This document shows positions 1-6,677 of a stretch of DNA of 36,204 bases, in pieces. A model generated the notes under the pieces. It was not told where the DNA came from. It did no database searches and saw only the letters and a program-made list of their open reading frames with translations. Position 1 is the stretch's first letter, and every line of letters starts with the position of its first letter. The position numbers and the translations under genes were made by a program. This DNA comes from a virus: IMG/VR virus record IMGVR_UViG_3300034691_000025, positions 1 through 36,204 of that record; one strand, 5' to 3'.

Positions 1-46
1 CGACATCGAGCTGACGCGGGAGATCTTTTTGCGGGTGGCATCATGA
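1..46 (+). CDS. 3' tail of DnaQ-like exonuclease gene (duplicate of right end)
   Basis: These bases encode the last residues (DIELTREIFLRVAS) of the DEDDh exonuclease whose complete copy lies at 35545-36123. The fragment exists only because the circular genome was opened here. Its stop codon overlaps the ATG of the next gene in an ATGA arrangement. Confidence 0.9.
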   Translation, partial: DIELTREIFLRVAS

Positions 47-127
47 TCGCGCAGCTCATCGAAGGCCTTCCATGGGCCGACTACGCGGTCGAAGGTTGGC
101 TAGGGTCGTCGGCGCTCCACGCGTTCC
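1..127. repeat. Terminal direct repeat: contig-closure overlap
   Basis: Bases 1-127 are identical to bases 36078-36204. The repeat begins inside the end of the DnaQ-like gene and runs into the start of the nuclease gene, so reading frames continue across the join without a break. The simplest reading is a circular assembly written with an overlap. A length of 127 is also a common assembler k-mer size. A genuine short terminal repeat cannot be excluded from sequence alone, but it would cut through two coupled genes, which is unusual for a packaging end. Confidence 0.9.
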
Positions 128-855
128 CCGGCATGAGCCTCGAGGGGTTCGCCGCCGAATATCTCGTGACCGCATACGACGACAACAGCAAGACCAAGGC
201 GACCGCTGCCATGACCAACGGCACCGAACTCGACAAGATGCTGACGGCAGGCGTCTACGACCGGACGGGGATCGAGATCCGGACCAAGGCCATCGACTAC
301 CGCACGAAGGATGGGAAGGCGTGGCGCGACGAGAGATTGGCGGCGGGAAAGACGATCATCCACGAAGACGACATCAAAGCTCTGGACGCCACGCTCCCCC
401 GCGTTCGCGAGGTCCTGGCGTGCTACTCCGATGCGCCGAAGTTCCAGGTCACGTTGCGCGGGGAAATCGCTGGGCTCCAAGTCCAGACGCGGCCCGACAT
501 CGTGATCGGGAATCGGATCCCGGATCTCAAATACATCAACTCGGATGCGTTCGACAAGTTCGACCGACAGTTTCCGTCATCGCGCTACGTGTTCCAGGCG
601 GGCCTAGCGTTCGGGCTTGGGCGGGAGACTGGGATCGACGATCCTTGCCCCTCGTTCCTCCTGGCCGAAAGCGGAACAATCCACCCGCGAATCCACGTCG
701 TGGAGTTGTCCGAGGATGACGCGCTCTGGTGTTGGCGGAAAACCGTCAAGCGCGTAGAGGAGATTGCCGCCGCGATCAATTCGGATCTCGGGATGATCGA
801 CCAGGTGAAGTTCCGCCCGCTTATGCTTCCGGCATGGGCTCGCAACGAAGATTGA
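43..855 (+). CDS. PD-(D/E)XK exonuclease of the RecE/lambda-exonuclease type
   Basis: A 270-residue protein that probably resects double-stranded DNA ends for phage recombination. The N-terminus (residues 22-36, around SALHAFPGMSLEGF) resembles the substrate-loading motif of phage PD-(D/E)XK exonucleases. The catalytic core is visible as TRPDIVIG (D152), then PDLKYI (D161-x-K163), then YVFQAGLAF (Q185), the usual order of D, D/E-x-K and the downstream Q-x-x-x-Y/A helix. The acidic residue in the x-K motif is D rather than the commoner E. The ATG overlaps the stop of the DnaQ-like gene (ATGA), so the two are probably translated together. A candidate annealing protein lies two genes upstream; exonuclease plus annealing protein is the normal phage recombination pair. 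The family assignment is from motifs and the recombination role is inferred from context. Confidence 0.8.
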   Translation: MIAQLIEGLPWADYAVEGWLGSSALHAFPGMSLEGFAAEYLVTAYDDNSKTKATAAMTNGTELDKMLTAGVYDRTGIEIRTKAIDYRTKDGKAWRDERLAAGKTIIHEDDIKALDATLPRVREVLACYSDAPKFQVTLRGEIAGLQVQTRPDIVIGNRIPDLKYINSDAFDKFDRQFPSSRYVFQAGLAFGLGRETGIDDPCPSFLLAESGTIHPRIHVVELSEDDALWCWRKTVKRVEEIAAAINSDLGMIDQVKFRPLMLPAWARNED

Positions 856-894
856 CTTCCGAGTCGCGAATGAAGTCTTCATGCGGCAGGACGA

Positions 895-946
895 GGGAGG
901 CGGAATCGGGCGCACGTACACCGGGTGACCGCCTCCCTTTTGATTT
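895..946 (+). terminator. Rho-independent terminator-like hairpin after the nuclease gene
   Basis: A perfect 9-bp stem pairs GGGAGGCGG (895-903) with CCGCCTCCC (929-937) and is followed by TTTTGATTT. The 25-base loop is longer than usual. It sits 40 bases past the nuclease stop. The stretch 856-894 between them has no convincing gene, although one frame reads through as a peptide-like IDFRVANEVFMRQDEGG with no good start codon. Confidence 0.6.
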
Positions 947-954
947 ACCACACC

Positions 955-980
955 GGGCGAGCGCGAGCCGCCCTTCTTTT
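955..980 (+). terminator. Second, smaller terminator-like hairpin
   Basis: GGGCG (955-959) pairs with CGCCC (969-973) across a 9-base loop and is followed by TTCTTTT. It directly precedes the Shine-Dalgarno site of the next gene, so partial read-through or attenuation is possible. The stem is short, so this call is weaker than the one at 895-946. Confidence 0.4.
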
Positions 981-990
981 GGAGGATGAG

Positions 991-1287
991 ATGTTCGGAA
1001 CCGGAAGCGGGAAAACCGCGAAGATCGAAATCGAGGTGTCGCTGGACAACGAATGCACCGCTGATCCGTGGTGGTTCATCCTCGATCCAAAGCAGAACAT
1101 GGGTTGCGATCTGATGACGGCAGCGATGCAGATCACGGGGCCATTCTTCTCGAGAGCGAGCGCGGAAAGAGCAATGAAGAACATGCGCCACCACTTCGGG
1201 CCTCGTGCTGCTGTTTGGTGCCATTCTGGGTGCTACTCCAACGACTACAGCGAAGCGTATCGCAAGGCCGAAAAGGCTTCCAAATGA
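991..1287 (+). CDS. Phage protein of unknown function, WWF/cysteine-containing
   Basis: A 98-residue soluble protein. The start at 991 is chosen because GGAGG (981-985) lies five bases upstream; an in-frame GTG at 925 lacks such a site. The sequence has an aromatic patch DPWWFILDPKQ (about residues 25-35), an alpha-helical middle (ASAERAMKNMRHHFG) and two cysteines in WCHSGCYSNDY (about 77-87). The pattern resembles small conserved accessory proteins in other phages, but I do not recognise a function. Its stop overlaps the next start (ATGA). Confidence 0.65.
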   Translation: MFGTGSGKTAKIEIEVSLDNECTADPWWFILDPKQNMGCDLMTAAMQITGPFFSRASAERAMKNMRHHFGPRAAVWCHSGCYSNDYSEAYRKAEKASK

Positions 1288-1550
1288 CCGGCGCCCTCAT
1301 CATCACCCTCGCCCTCTGTGCCTTCCTCGCCTACCTCCTCCGCCGATCGATGCGCAAGACCGACCAGGTCCGCGCAGAGATGGCGGAAGCGGGGAGCCTT
1401 GCGGCGAGGCGGGCCACTGAGGACGGGCAGAAGATCGCGGAAGCGTTCGCGCTTCTGCACGACCGCCGCGCACGCGGGAAGGATAAGACGTGGATCCCGT
1501 GGACCGAGGCGCGGGCGGAATGGGCGCGGAAGGCGAAGGGGGCGAGGTAA
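1284..1550 (+). CDS. Small single-pass membrane protein
   Basis: An 88-residue protein with an N-terminal hydrophobic helix (ALIITLALCAFLAYLL, about residues 4-19), a basic stop-transfer segment (RRSMRK) and a charged helical tail. It is coupled to both neighbours: ATGA with the upstream gene and TAATG with the downstream one. The topology predicted from the basic residues is N-out with a cytoplasmic tail. Function unknown. Confidence 0.65.
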   Translation: MTGALIITLALCAFLAYLLRRSMRKTDQVRAEMAEAGSLAARRATEDGQKIAEAFALLHDRRARGKDKTWIPWTEARAEWARKAKGAR

Positions 1551-1732
1551 TGAAAACAGGGGAATGTTCGAATTGCATGTACTCGGAGCGGAAATATTCA
1601 GAGCACCCGTGCTCGAACTGCACTAGGGCGCCGCAACCGGAGCGGCGCGACTGGATGCAGTACAAGTCAGGAGCATGCTACTCGGGCTTGACGATGGATC
1701 AGAGCAAGCCGACGCCAACGCTCAGATTCTGA
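1550..1732 (+). CDS. Small cysteine-rich protein, probable zinc binder
   Basis: A 60-residue protein starting MKTGECSNCMYSE. It has two CxxC pairs, CSNC (about residues 6-9) and CSNC (about 21-24), plus a later cysteine in SGACYSG. This spacing suits one zinc knuckle or ribbon. The start overlaps the upstream stop (TAATG). It is the last gene of the rightward recombination block and converges on the leftward block. Partner and role are unknown. Confidence 0.6.
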   Translation: MKTGECSNCMYSERKYSEHPCSNCTRAPQPERRDWMQYKSGACYSGLTMDQSKPTPTLRF

Positions 1733-1886
1733 CCTCCGCCTCCATCCAAGCCTCCCCCAGGCGGTCCGCTTCGCCCCGTCCGCCGTATTGTCGGTACGGG
1801 GCCAATGCGACCTCCAGGAAGGCCCGGAGCCGTGCGGAGTGGATGCAATCGAGGGCATGGCGGCGGAATCGGAGAGGCTGGTCCAT
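1722..1886 (-). CDS. Possible small hypothetical protein at the end of the leftward block
   Basis: Reads MDQPLRFRRHALDCIHSA and continues for 54 residues with a protein-like composition (YRQYGGRGEADRLGEAWMEAEVRI at the end, quoted in part). It overlaps the converging small cysteine-rich gene by 11 bases. There is no good ribosome binding site; a TTG at 1934 would extend it by 16 residues. It is the only reasonable candidate here, but it may not be a gene. Confidence 0.35.
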   Translation of the reverse strand: MDQPLRFRRHALDCIHSARLRAFLEVALAPYRQYGGRGEADRLGEAWMEAEVRI

Positions 1887-2066
1887 GCTCAGATTGTCGG
1901 ATTCTCGCGAGATGGAGTCAAGCAGAAAAGGCAAAAAAAGAGGCAGGCACCAAAAAGTACCTACCTAGCCAAATTTCCGAAAACTGATTACGTGAGAGAC
2001 GACAGGTTGTAAATACCCCCTAGGCCTTTTGATGCGATGACTGTCAAAAGCCCAGGAGGATGGGGG
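1887..2066. other. Gap with an imperfect inverted repeat
   Basis: I see no convincing gene. GGCCTTTTGA (2021-2030) is the complement of TCAAAAGCC (2044-2052) apart from one bulged base, with a loop of 13 bases. On the minus strand a TTGACA (2047-2042) lies in the right arm, but no matching -10 follows at 16-18 bases. The repeat could be a protein-binding site or an RNA hairpin just past the end of the gene at 2067-2378. Confidence 0.4.
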
Positions 2067-2378
2067 TCAATGAGCGGCGGACGAGGCTTCGATTTCGATC
2101 TCACCGCCGCAGAACGGACAGAACTTGACCTCGTTTTCGATCGGACCTCCTGCCAGGAATTGCCATTCGTGGCCGCATGTCGACGACCATTCGGCGTCAT
2201 CGATCGTTTCAGTCAAACTCCACACGCAATACCCGACGCGAGGCCGTCGCGCGACCTCCGCCCTCAGCTCCTGCGCGATCTCGAGGAGGCGGGGGAAGTT
2301 CTCTTCGGAAATCTGGTGCGCCCTTGGCTTCGTGACCCCCTGCCAAAGCGCCTCAATCTCCTCCAGCGCCCGGCTCAT
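2067..2378 (-). CDS. Zinc-ribbon phage protein
   Basis: 103 residues. The N-terminal half is helical (ALEEIEALWQG, then LLEIAQELRAEV). The C-terminal half has an aromatic segment YCVWSLTET, then CGHEW, then FCPFCGGEIEIE, a typical CxxC zinc-ribbon end. The start is the ATG that overlaps the stop of the upstream gene (ATGA at 2378-2375). CPFCGG resembles Lar-type and other phage zinc ribbons, but the rest does not match well enough to assign anti-restriction activity. Confidence 0.65.
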   Translation of the reverse strand: MSRALEEIEALWQGVTKPRAHQISEENFPRLLEIAQELRAEVARRPRVGYCVWSLTETIDDAEWSSTCGHEWQFLAGGPIENEVKFCPFCGGEIEIEASSAAH

Positions 2379-2827
2379 GGCCGGTCCTCGCGGTAGAGGC
2401 GGGCGTAGCGGTACCAACCAGACGCCCGACTCTCGTATGGATGCCCGTCGAATTCACTCGGAGCATAGCGGATGCAGGCGCTTCGAGTCCACGCTTTGCC
2501 ATCATGCGAGAACTCGCACACCTTCCCCACCAGCTCCGCCCCGGTCGGCTCCACCGGCTCCGTGCGGATGGTGAGCAGGTCGCGGGCGTGGCCGAGGAAT
2601 TCCAGCTCCGGATCCTCTTCCCAGCCGTAGCACTGGCAACCAATGGATTTGCCGTCGAGAGCGATCGCATAACTGACGGGGTATCTCGGGGGAATCAAAA
2701 CGACCTTTCCGTAGGAGCGGAAAAGTGCTCCGTTCACCGCTTTTTCCATCACGGACCCGACTTTTTCAAGCCGGTCGGCTTCGGCTCGGAGCTCGGCAAT
2801 TTTCTCGGTTCGCTCTTGCTGGTTCAT
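2375..2827 (-). CDS. Conserved phage protein of unknown function
   Basis: 150 residues. The ATG at 2827 is preferred because AAAGGA lies five bases upstream; an ATG six bases earlier is possible. A short coiled helix (QQERTEKIAELRAEADRLEK) leads into a beta-rich region with repeated aromatic residues (YPVSYAIALDG, then KAWTRSACIRYAP and ASGWYRYARLY). The pattern is seen in phage accessory proteins, but I cannot assign a function. Its end is coupled to the zinc-ribbon gene. Confidence 0.65.
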   Translation of the reverse strand: MNQQERTEKIAELRAEADRLEKVGSVMEKAVNGALFRSYGKVVLIPPRYPVSYAIALDGKSIGCQCYGWEEDPELEFLGHARDLLTIRTEPVEPTGAELVGKVCEFSHDGKAWTRSACIRYAPSEFDGHPYESRASGWYRYARLYREDRP

Positions 2828-2856
2828 GCTCATCCTTTCGGTTGGTGAATCAAAAG

Positions 2857-2913
2857 CGGGCGGCGGCCAGTCCATTGCGATGATCCGCCGCCCGTGGCCC
2901 GGTACCTACCGGG
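2857..2913. other. Two adjacent perfect hairpins between leftward genes
   Basis: The first hairpin has a 10-bp stem: CGGGCGGCGG (2857-2866) pairs with CCGCCGCCCG (2885-2894) across an 18-base loop. The second pairs CCCGGTA (2898-2904) with TACCGGG (2907-2913) across two bases. Neither has a T-tract in the leftward direction, so simple rho-independent termination is not supported. RNA processing or translational insulation between the 73-residue and 150-residue genes is possible. Confidence 0.55.
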
Positions 2914-2914
2914 T

Positions 2915-3136
2915 TTAGCTGAATGCGACGATGCGCTCGAGGAGGACCCACGAGTACAGCGTCATCGCGGACGCTTGAGCGCGAAGCCTGCGCTCTTCCG
3001 ACTCGCTGACGGATGGGTGAAGCTTGTCGAGGAACGCTTCCAACTTGTCGATCTTCGCGTCCAGTTCGGTCTTTTCCTCGATCACGCGTGCCTGATAGGC
3101 CGGGCGTTCGACGGGCGGTGGGTTCACGTTTTCCAT
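2915..3136 (-). CDS. Small phage protein with helical coiled segment
   Basis: 73 residues. The start is supported by GGAGA just upstream of the ATG. Its core, YQARVIEEKTELDAKIDKL, looks like a short coiled coil and is followed by a helix containing AMTLYSWVLLERI. This resembles a small family found widely in phage early regions, whose function I do not know. It is flanked on both sides by GC-rich inverted repeats, unlike the tightly coupled genes elsewhere. Confidence 0.65.
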   Translation of the reverse strand: MENVNPPPVERPAYQARVIEEKTELDAKIDKLEAFLDKLHPSVSESEERRLRAQASAMTLYSWVLLERIVAFS

Positions 3137-3185
3137 CTTCTCTCCATTGGGTTTCCGGGATCCGCCCGGCGCGGTTTGCGAAAAT

Positions 3186-3249
3186 CTCCCCCGGCAGGCG
3201 ATCAGACCCCGCGACAGGCGAGGGCTGGCCCGGCGCGGTGCCGGGGGAG
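3186..3249. other. GC-rich inverted and direct repeats
   Basis: CTCCCCCGGC (3186-3195) is the exact complement of GCCGGGGGAG (3240-3249). Inside it, CCCGGC and GCCGGG can also form a short hairpin. The string CCCGGCGCGGT occurs twice between about 3168 and 3239. The block lies between two leftward genes and has no clear T-tract. Confidence 0.45.
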
Positions 3250-3253
3250 GGGG

Positions 3254-3589
3254 TTAGGGTTCGTAGTCTCCGAAATCAGGGAGTTCAAGGCTCTCGCAAG
3301 CTTTCTCCGAGAGGCGATCCTGCACTTCTTGCGGAAGATCTGTGAAGACCTCGGAGATCCACGCGTCGTTGTCATCCTCGTCGAGTTCGGCGTATTCGTA
3401 CCCGGCATTCATGCCGACGCTCGGATCTGCGCCCTGCAGGTTCACGCCCTTCCACGTGATGCGAGGATTCAGCAGATCGCCGACGATGTCCGCGAAAGTG
3501 TCCAGGGCTTCATTCTTGGCCCAATACTGCAGCTTGGCCGCAAGCGCCGCGACAAACTCCTGTTTCGACTGAACTTCAGCTTCGCTCAT
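3254..3589 (-). CDS. Acidic phage protein of unknown function
   Basis: 111 residues, strongly acidic in the C-terminal half (YAELDEDDNDAWISEVF). The ATG at 3589 follows a GAGGGTGAG Shine-Dalgarno-like stretch. An extension upstream to 3739 is open but crosses the promoter region and has unlikely composition. The helical N-terminus and acidic tail suggest a small regulator or DNA mimic; that is speculation. It is the first gene of the leftward block, opposite the Cro-like gene. Confidence 0.6.
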   Translation of the reverse strand: MSEAEVQSKQEFVAALAAKLQYWAKNEALDTFADIVGDLLNPRITWKGVNLQGADPSVGMNAGYEYAELDEDDNDAWISEVFTDLPQEVQDRLSEKACESLELPDFGDYEP

Positions 3590-3677
3590 CTCACCCTCAT
3601 TGGTTGGTTGTCCGCGGGCCTGATCGGTCTCGCCTCTACAAGATCGCTCCGGGAGGGGAGGAAAGCAAGTAAAAAGA

Positions 3678-3726
3678 TTTTCGCACGAAAAAGAATTGAC
3701 TTTGGTCGTTCCGAAAGCGATATTAA
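3678..3726 (+). promoter_or_regulatory. Promoter with palindromic operator for the Cro-like gene
   Basis: TTGACT (3696-3701) is followed after exactly 17 bases by GATATT (3719-3724), a sigma70-like pair reading rightward. A perfect palindrome TTTTCG-CA-CGAAAA (3678-3691) ends four bases before the -35 box, and TATTAATA (3721-3728) overlaps the -10. The position between the divergent leftward block and the HTH gene is where a Cro/repressor operator would be expected. Confidence 0.55.
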
Positions 3727-3854
3727 TAACCGGACGCACGCCACTTTATCCGGGAGACCGCCATGCGCTAACATCTCAGCCAGACCCTCCAGCCACCTCG
3801 AAGCGGTGGGGAGGGAATTCGCCCATGTAGGCGATCTCATCACGAAAGGCCAAC

Positions 3855-4115
3855 ATGTCACAGATCAAGAAGCTCCCGCCCCCGAAGAAGTGGACCAAGG
3901 CAGGGAAAGACTGGATTGCCAAGCTCGGCGCCACGCAAACCGCGCAGGCGATCGGCGTCACGACCTCCACGCTGTCGCAGTGGCACCACGGGCACCAGCG
4001 GCCCACCGCCGACCGGGTCGACCAGATCATCACGCTCGCCATGCAGGAGGGCGTCTGCCTGACGCCTGCGGACCTGGGTCGGCCGGATCTGGCGAAGAAG
4101 GCAGGGCAGGGATGA
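3855..4115 (+). CDS. Cro/YdaS-like helix-turn-helix regulator
   Basis: 86 residues. A helix-turn-helix is visible at about residues 27-58: TQTAQAIGVTTSTLSQW, then HHGHQRPTADRVDQI. The tail PADLGRPDL is typical of small phage Cro-like proteins. The ATG follows GAAAGG at a proper distance. It lies about 125 bases downstream of a promoter with a palindromic operator, which suggests that it controls the divergent region. No partner CI-type repressor was identified. DNA binding is well supported by the motif; the lysis/lysogeny role is not. Confidence 0.75.
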   Translation: MSQIKKLPPPKKWTKAGKDWIAKLGATQTAQAIGVTTSTLSQWHHGHQRPTADRVDQIITLAMQEGVCLTPADLGRPDLAKKAGQG

Positions 4116-4372
4116 GCGTCATCTACAAATATCCTCTGATCCCTGGCCAAAACGTCGCCCTTCCAGTTGGGGCGCGGATCTTGAGCGCTCGCGAGCAAGG
4201 CCAGGATGTTTGCGTTTGGGCTTCGGTTGATCCGGACGAGCGCTTGCCGGGGTTCGAGGTGTTTGCGGTGCCGACCGGTGGAGATGTACTGGAGTCTGAC
4301 CAGTTCATCGGGACGGCGTCGCTTCTCGATGGATCTTTCATCCTTCACATCTTTGCAAGGCGTCTGCAATGA
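4112..4372 (+). CDS. DUF7352-like phage protein
   Basis: 86 residues, starting MSVIYKYPLIPGQ and ending with GTASLLDGSFILHIF. The order (aliphatic IYKYPL start, PVGARILSAREQG, CVWASVDP, then GFEVFAVPTGG) matches the compact all-beta DUF7352 family found in many phages. Function is unknown for the family. Translation is coupled to the Cro-like gene (ATGA at 4112) and to the following lipoprotein gene (ATGA at 4369). Confidence 0.65.
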   Translation: MSVIYKYPLIPGQNVALPVGARILSAREQGQDVCVWASVDPDERLPGFEVFAVPTGGDVLESDQFIGTASLLDGSFILHIFARRLQ

Positions 4373-4512
4373 CCCGCCTCACCCTCGCCGGTCTGGCGCT
4401 GGCGGTGTTGGCTGGGTGCGGATCCCCCACAGAGCAGCCAATGGAGATCCGGGTCACGTACACCTACTGCAACGCGGACCGGACGGTCTGCCGGGATACG
4501 GTGATGCCGTGA
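4369..4512 (+). CDS. Mini-lipoprotein
   Basis: A 47-residue protein. The signal peptide (MTRLTLAGLALAVLAGC) has one arginine, a hydrophobic core and a lipobox LAGC, with C17 as the lipidated cysteine. The mature part has only 31 residues, with two further cysteines (YTYCNADRTVC) that could form a disulfide. It overlaps both neighbours (ATGA at its start, GTGA at its end). Candidate roles are superinfection exclusion or an outer-membrane spanin subunit. It is far from the lysis cassette, so exclusion fits better, but this is inference. Confidence 0.7.
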   Translation: MTRLTLAGLALAVLAGCGSPTEQPMEIRVTYTYCNADRTVCRDTVMP

Positions 4513-4670
4513 GCGACGACATTCCGGTAATGCGGATTCCTCCGATGTTTCGCGTGGCGTATAGGCTAAGCACGCCAGGGTTCTTTGATGAAGTATTCAC
4601 TCAAGGATGGATGGTTCGGATCCGATCTGTTAGCCCTCCCGGCGCAACTCTTCCAGGATGGCAGCCGTGA
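4509..4670 (+). CDS. Small hypothetical protein
   Basis: 53 residues from a GTG that overlaps the upstream TGA. The protein begins VSDDIPVMRIPPMFRVAY and ends PGATLPGWQP. It is beta-prone with no recognised motif. The case for it is the exact GTGA coupling and continuity in a chain of coupled genes. Confidence 0.5.
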   Translation: MSDDIPVMRIPPMFRVAYRLSTPGFFDEVFTQGWMVRIRSVSPPGATLPGWQP

Positions 4671-4846
4671 GCCTGCTCAAGGAAATCGAGGATGTGATGG
4701 CCGGGGTGATCGCGAAGGCATGGCCGAATATGCACGAATGCCACTACAAGCTATGCGTGAAACGGAGAGGGGACGCCGGTATCCATCCGGGAATCGCATG
4801 GCCGGAAATATGCGAAGGGTGCCACGCGAACATGGAAATCAAGTAG
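4658..4846 (+). CDS. Small histidine/cysteine-rich protein, possible zinc binder
   Basis: 62 residues from the ATG at 4658; a GTG at 4667 would overlap the previous stop as GTGA and remove three residues. Metal-binding candidates are HECH (about residues 26-29), C33 in KLCVKRR, and the C-terminal CEGCHANMEIK. It lies just ahead of the terminase genes, where small HNH-like or zinc proteins often occur, but the HNH catalytic pattern is not clear here. Confidence 0.5.
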   Translation: MAAVSLLKEIEDVMAGVIAKAWPNMHECHYKLCVKRRGDAGIHPGIAWPEICEGCHANMEIK

Positions 4847-4879
4847 ATTTGCACTAGCCCCTTGCGGCGGAGGTGCATC

Positions 4880-5320
4880 ATGGAGTATTCGGCGGAAGAT
4901 CGGGCGCGGTTCATCGAGGATGTGATTCAGGGGATTTCAGAGGGCATCCCGCTTCGAGAGATCTGCCGAAGAGATGGATTTGCAAGCTACCCGCGAATCT
5001 ATGCATGGATGGATGAGGACAAGGAATTTGCAAAACGCTTCGCGTGTGCACGCGAGCGCGGCCACGACGTGATTGCGGATGAGTGCTTAGAGATCGCGGA
5101 CCATTCGACGAATGATTGGATGGACAGCCACGACCCAAACAATCCCGGCTATCGATTGAATGGTGACCACGTCCAACGGGCCAAGCTCCGAATCGAGACG
5201 CGCCTAAAGCTCCTGGCGAAGTGGAGCCCGAAGAAGTACGGGGAGCGCGTCGAGCTTGCTGGAGACTCATCCGCCCCCCTCCAAATTGTGGTCAAGCAGT
5301 ACACTCCTCCCGATGTCTGA
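4880..5320 (+). CDS. Terminase small subunit
   Basis: 146 residues. It should bind packaging-start DNA and deliver it to the large subunit. The N-terminal helix-turn-helix is visible as ISEGIPLREICRRDGFAS followed by YPRIYAWMDEDKEFAKRF, typical of phage small terminases. A helical oligomerisation region follows (ARERGHDVIADECLEIAD). The ATG at 4880 has GGAGG just upstream; a TTG at 4862 is less likely. The stop overlaps the large-subunit start by eight bases. The gap before it (4847-4879) holds only the ribosome binding site. Confidence 0.85.
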   Translation: MEYSAEDRARFIEDVIQGISEGIPLREICRRDGFASYPRIYAWMDEDKEFAKRFACARERGHDVIADECLEIADHSTNDWMDSHDPNNPGYRLNGDHVQRAKLRIETRLKLLAKWSPKKYGERVELAGDSSAPLQIVVKQYTPPDV

Positions 5321-6677
5321 GTTGGTCCTCCCCAATAATTGGGACCCGCGCCCCTACCAAATGCCGTGCTGGTCCTACCTCGAGCGAGGCGGGAAGCGGG
5401 CTGTGGTGCGTGCGCATCGGCGTTGGGGCAAGGATGACATCTGTCTACACTGGACCGCTGTCGCTATGATGAAACGGCCGGGAACGTACTGGCATTGCCT
5501 CCCCGAGTACGCTCAGGCCCGCAAGGCGATCTGGCAGCAAGTGAATCCGCATACCGGAAAGCGCCGAATCGACGAAGCCTTTCCGCCTGCCATTCGGAAG
5601 CGGATCAACGATCAGGAAATGCGGATCGAGTTCATTAACGGCTCGACGTGGCAATTAGTCGGCTCAGACTCCTACGACTCCCTGGTCGGCTCGTCTCCCG
5701 CTGGGATCGTGTTCTCCGAATACGCACTCGCCAAACCTGAATCATGGGACTTCTTCCGCCCGATGCTTGCGGAGAACGGCGGGTGGGCTCTATTCGTCTC
5801 GACGGTGCGCGGTCGGAATCACTTCTACCAGATCGGCGAGTATGCCAAGACCCGCGAAGACTGGTACTTCGTGGACTCTACGGTGGCCGAAACCTCCGTG
5901 TTCTCCAAAGAGACGCTAGATCGCGAACTCTCCGAACTGATCGCGGCATGGGGCGACGAGATCGGCTTGGCGAAGTTTCGGCAGGAGTACTACAACGACC
6001 CAGATGTCGGCACGTTCACATCCTTCATCGGTTCGCACCTCGTCGCACGCGGCGCCGCGTACCGCTCTGAAGGCCACGAGACCGAAGCTGTCGTGTGGGG
6101 CCTCGATGTGGCCCGCCAAGGCTCGGACCGCTCCGTGCTCATGGAGAGGCAAGGGCGCAAGACTCGCCTCGTCGCGACCTTCCGAGAGCCTGACTCGATG
6201 CGCCTGGCGTCTGCCGTGGCGATGCTGTGGCAGGATGCGCGGCCCGATGCTCTGTTCGTGGACGGTGGCGGCGTTGGTGGGCCTGTCTGCGACCGCCTGA
6301 AGCAGCTTCTTGGGCCAAGCGTGCAGGAGATCAACTTCGGATGGGCCGCGACCGACCCGACCAAGTACGCCAACAAGCGGGCGGAGATGTGGGGAAGGGT
6401 CAAGGATGCGCTGGCCATTGGCTTAGAGCTGACCGACGATCCCGAGTTGCGGGAGGAGCTGACGTTCCCCGAGTTCACGTTCACCAACAAAAACCAGATC
6501 CTCCTCGAGAAAAAGGAATGGATGGCGAAGCGTGGGCTCAGATCTCCCGACAAGGCCGACGCGCTGGCGCTGACTTATGCGGAGCCGGTGATCCGGCGCA
6601 AGGAGAAGGAGAATGCGGAGGTCCGCGAGGAGTGGGAATCGATGGGCGGTGGCGGCGGGGGATGGATGGGGCACTAG
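5313..6677 (+). CDS. Terminase large subunit (packaging ATPase/nuclease)
   Basis: 454 residues. The packaging motor pumps DNA into the procapsid through the portal. The ATPase half shows a Walker A-type AHRRWGKDD (residues 34-42, K40) and a Walker B-like GIVFSEYAL with E136. The nuclease half shows WGLDVARQGSDRS, then DALFVDGGGVGG and, near the end, DKADALALTYAEP, the three acidic clusters of the RNase H-like terminase nuclease. The length fits the family. The ATG at 5313 lies in the small-subunit gene, eight bases before its stop. The C-terminus is glycine-rich. It overlaps the converging minus-strand gene by four bases. Confidence 0.92.
   Translation: MSELVLPNNWDPRPYQMPCWSYLERGGKRAVVRAHRRWGKDDICLHWTAVAMMKRPGTYWHCLPEYAQARKAIWQQVNPHTGKRRIDEAFPPAIRKRINDQEMRIEFINGSTWQLVGSDSYDSLVGSSPAGIVFSEYALAKPESWDFFRPMLAENGGWALFVSTVRGRNHFYQIGEYAKTREDWYFVDSTVAETSVFSKETLDRELSELIAAWGDEIGLAKFRQEYYNDPDVGTFTSFIGSHLVARGAAYRSEGHETEAVVWGLDVARQGSDRSVLMERQGRKTRLVATFREPDSMRLASAVAMLWQDARPDALFVDGGGVGGPVCDRLKQLLGPSVQEINFGWAATDPTKYANKRAEMWGRVKDALAIGLELTDDPELREELTFPEFTFTNKNQILLEKKEWMAKRGLRSPDKADALALTYAEPVIRRKEKENAEVREEWESMGGGGGGWMGH

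Noticed and set aside
2894-4372. Long rightward open frame of 492 codons
   Set aside because: It runs antisense over two leftward genes and the promoter region, has low-quality composition, and ends with the real 86-residue DUF7352-like gene in the same frame.
4844-4849. TAGATT before the terminase small subunit as another early-type promoter
   Set aside because: No -35-like sequence lies 16-18 bases upstream, and the TAG is the stop codon of the preceding gene.
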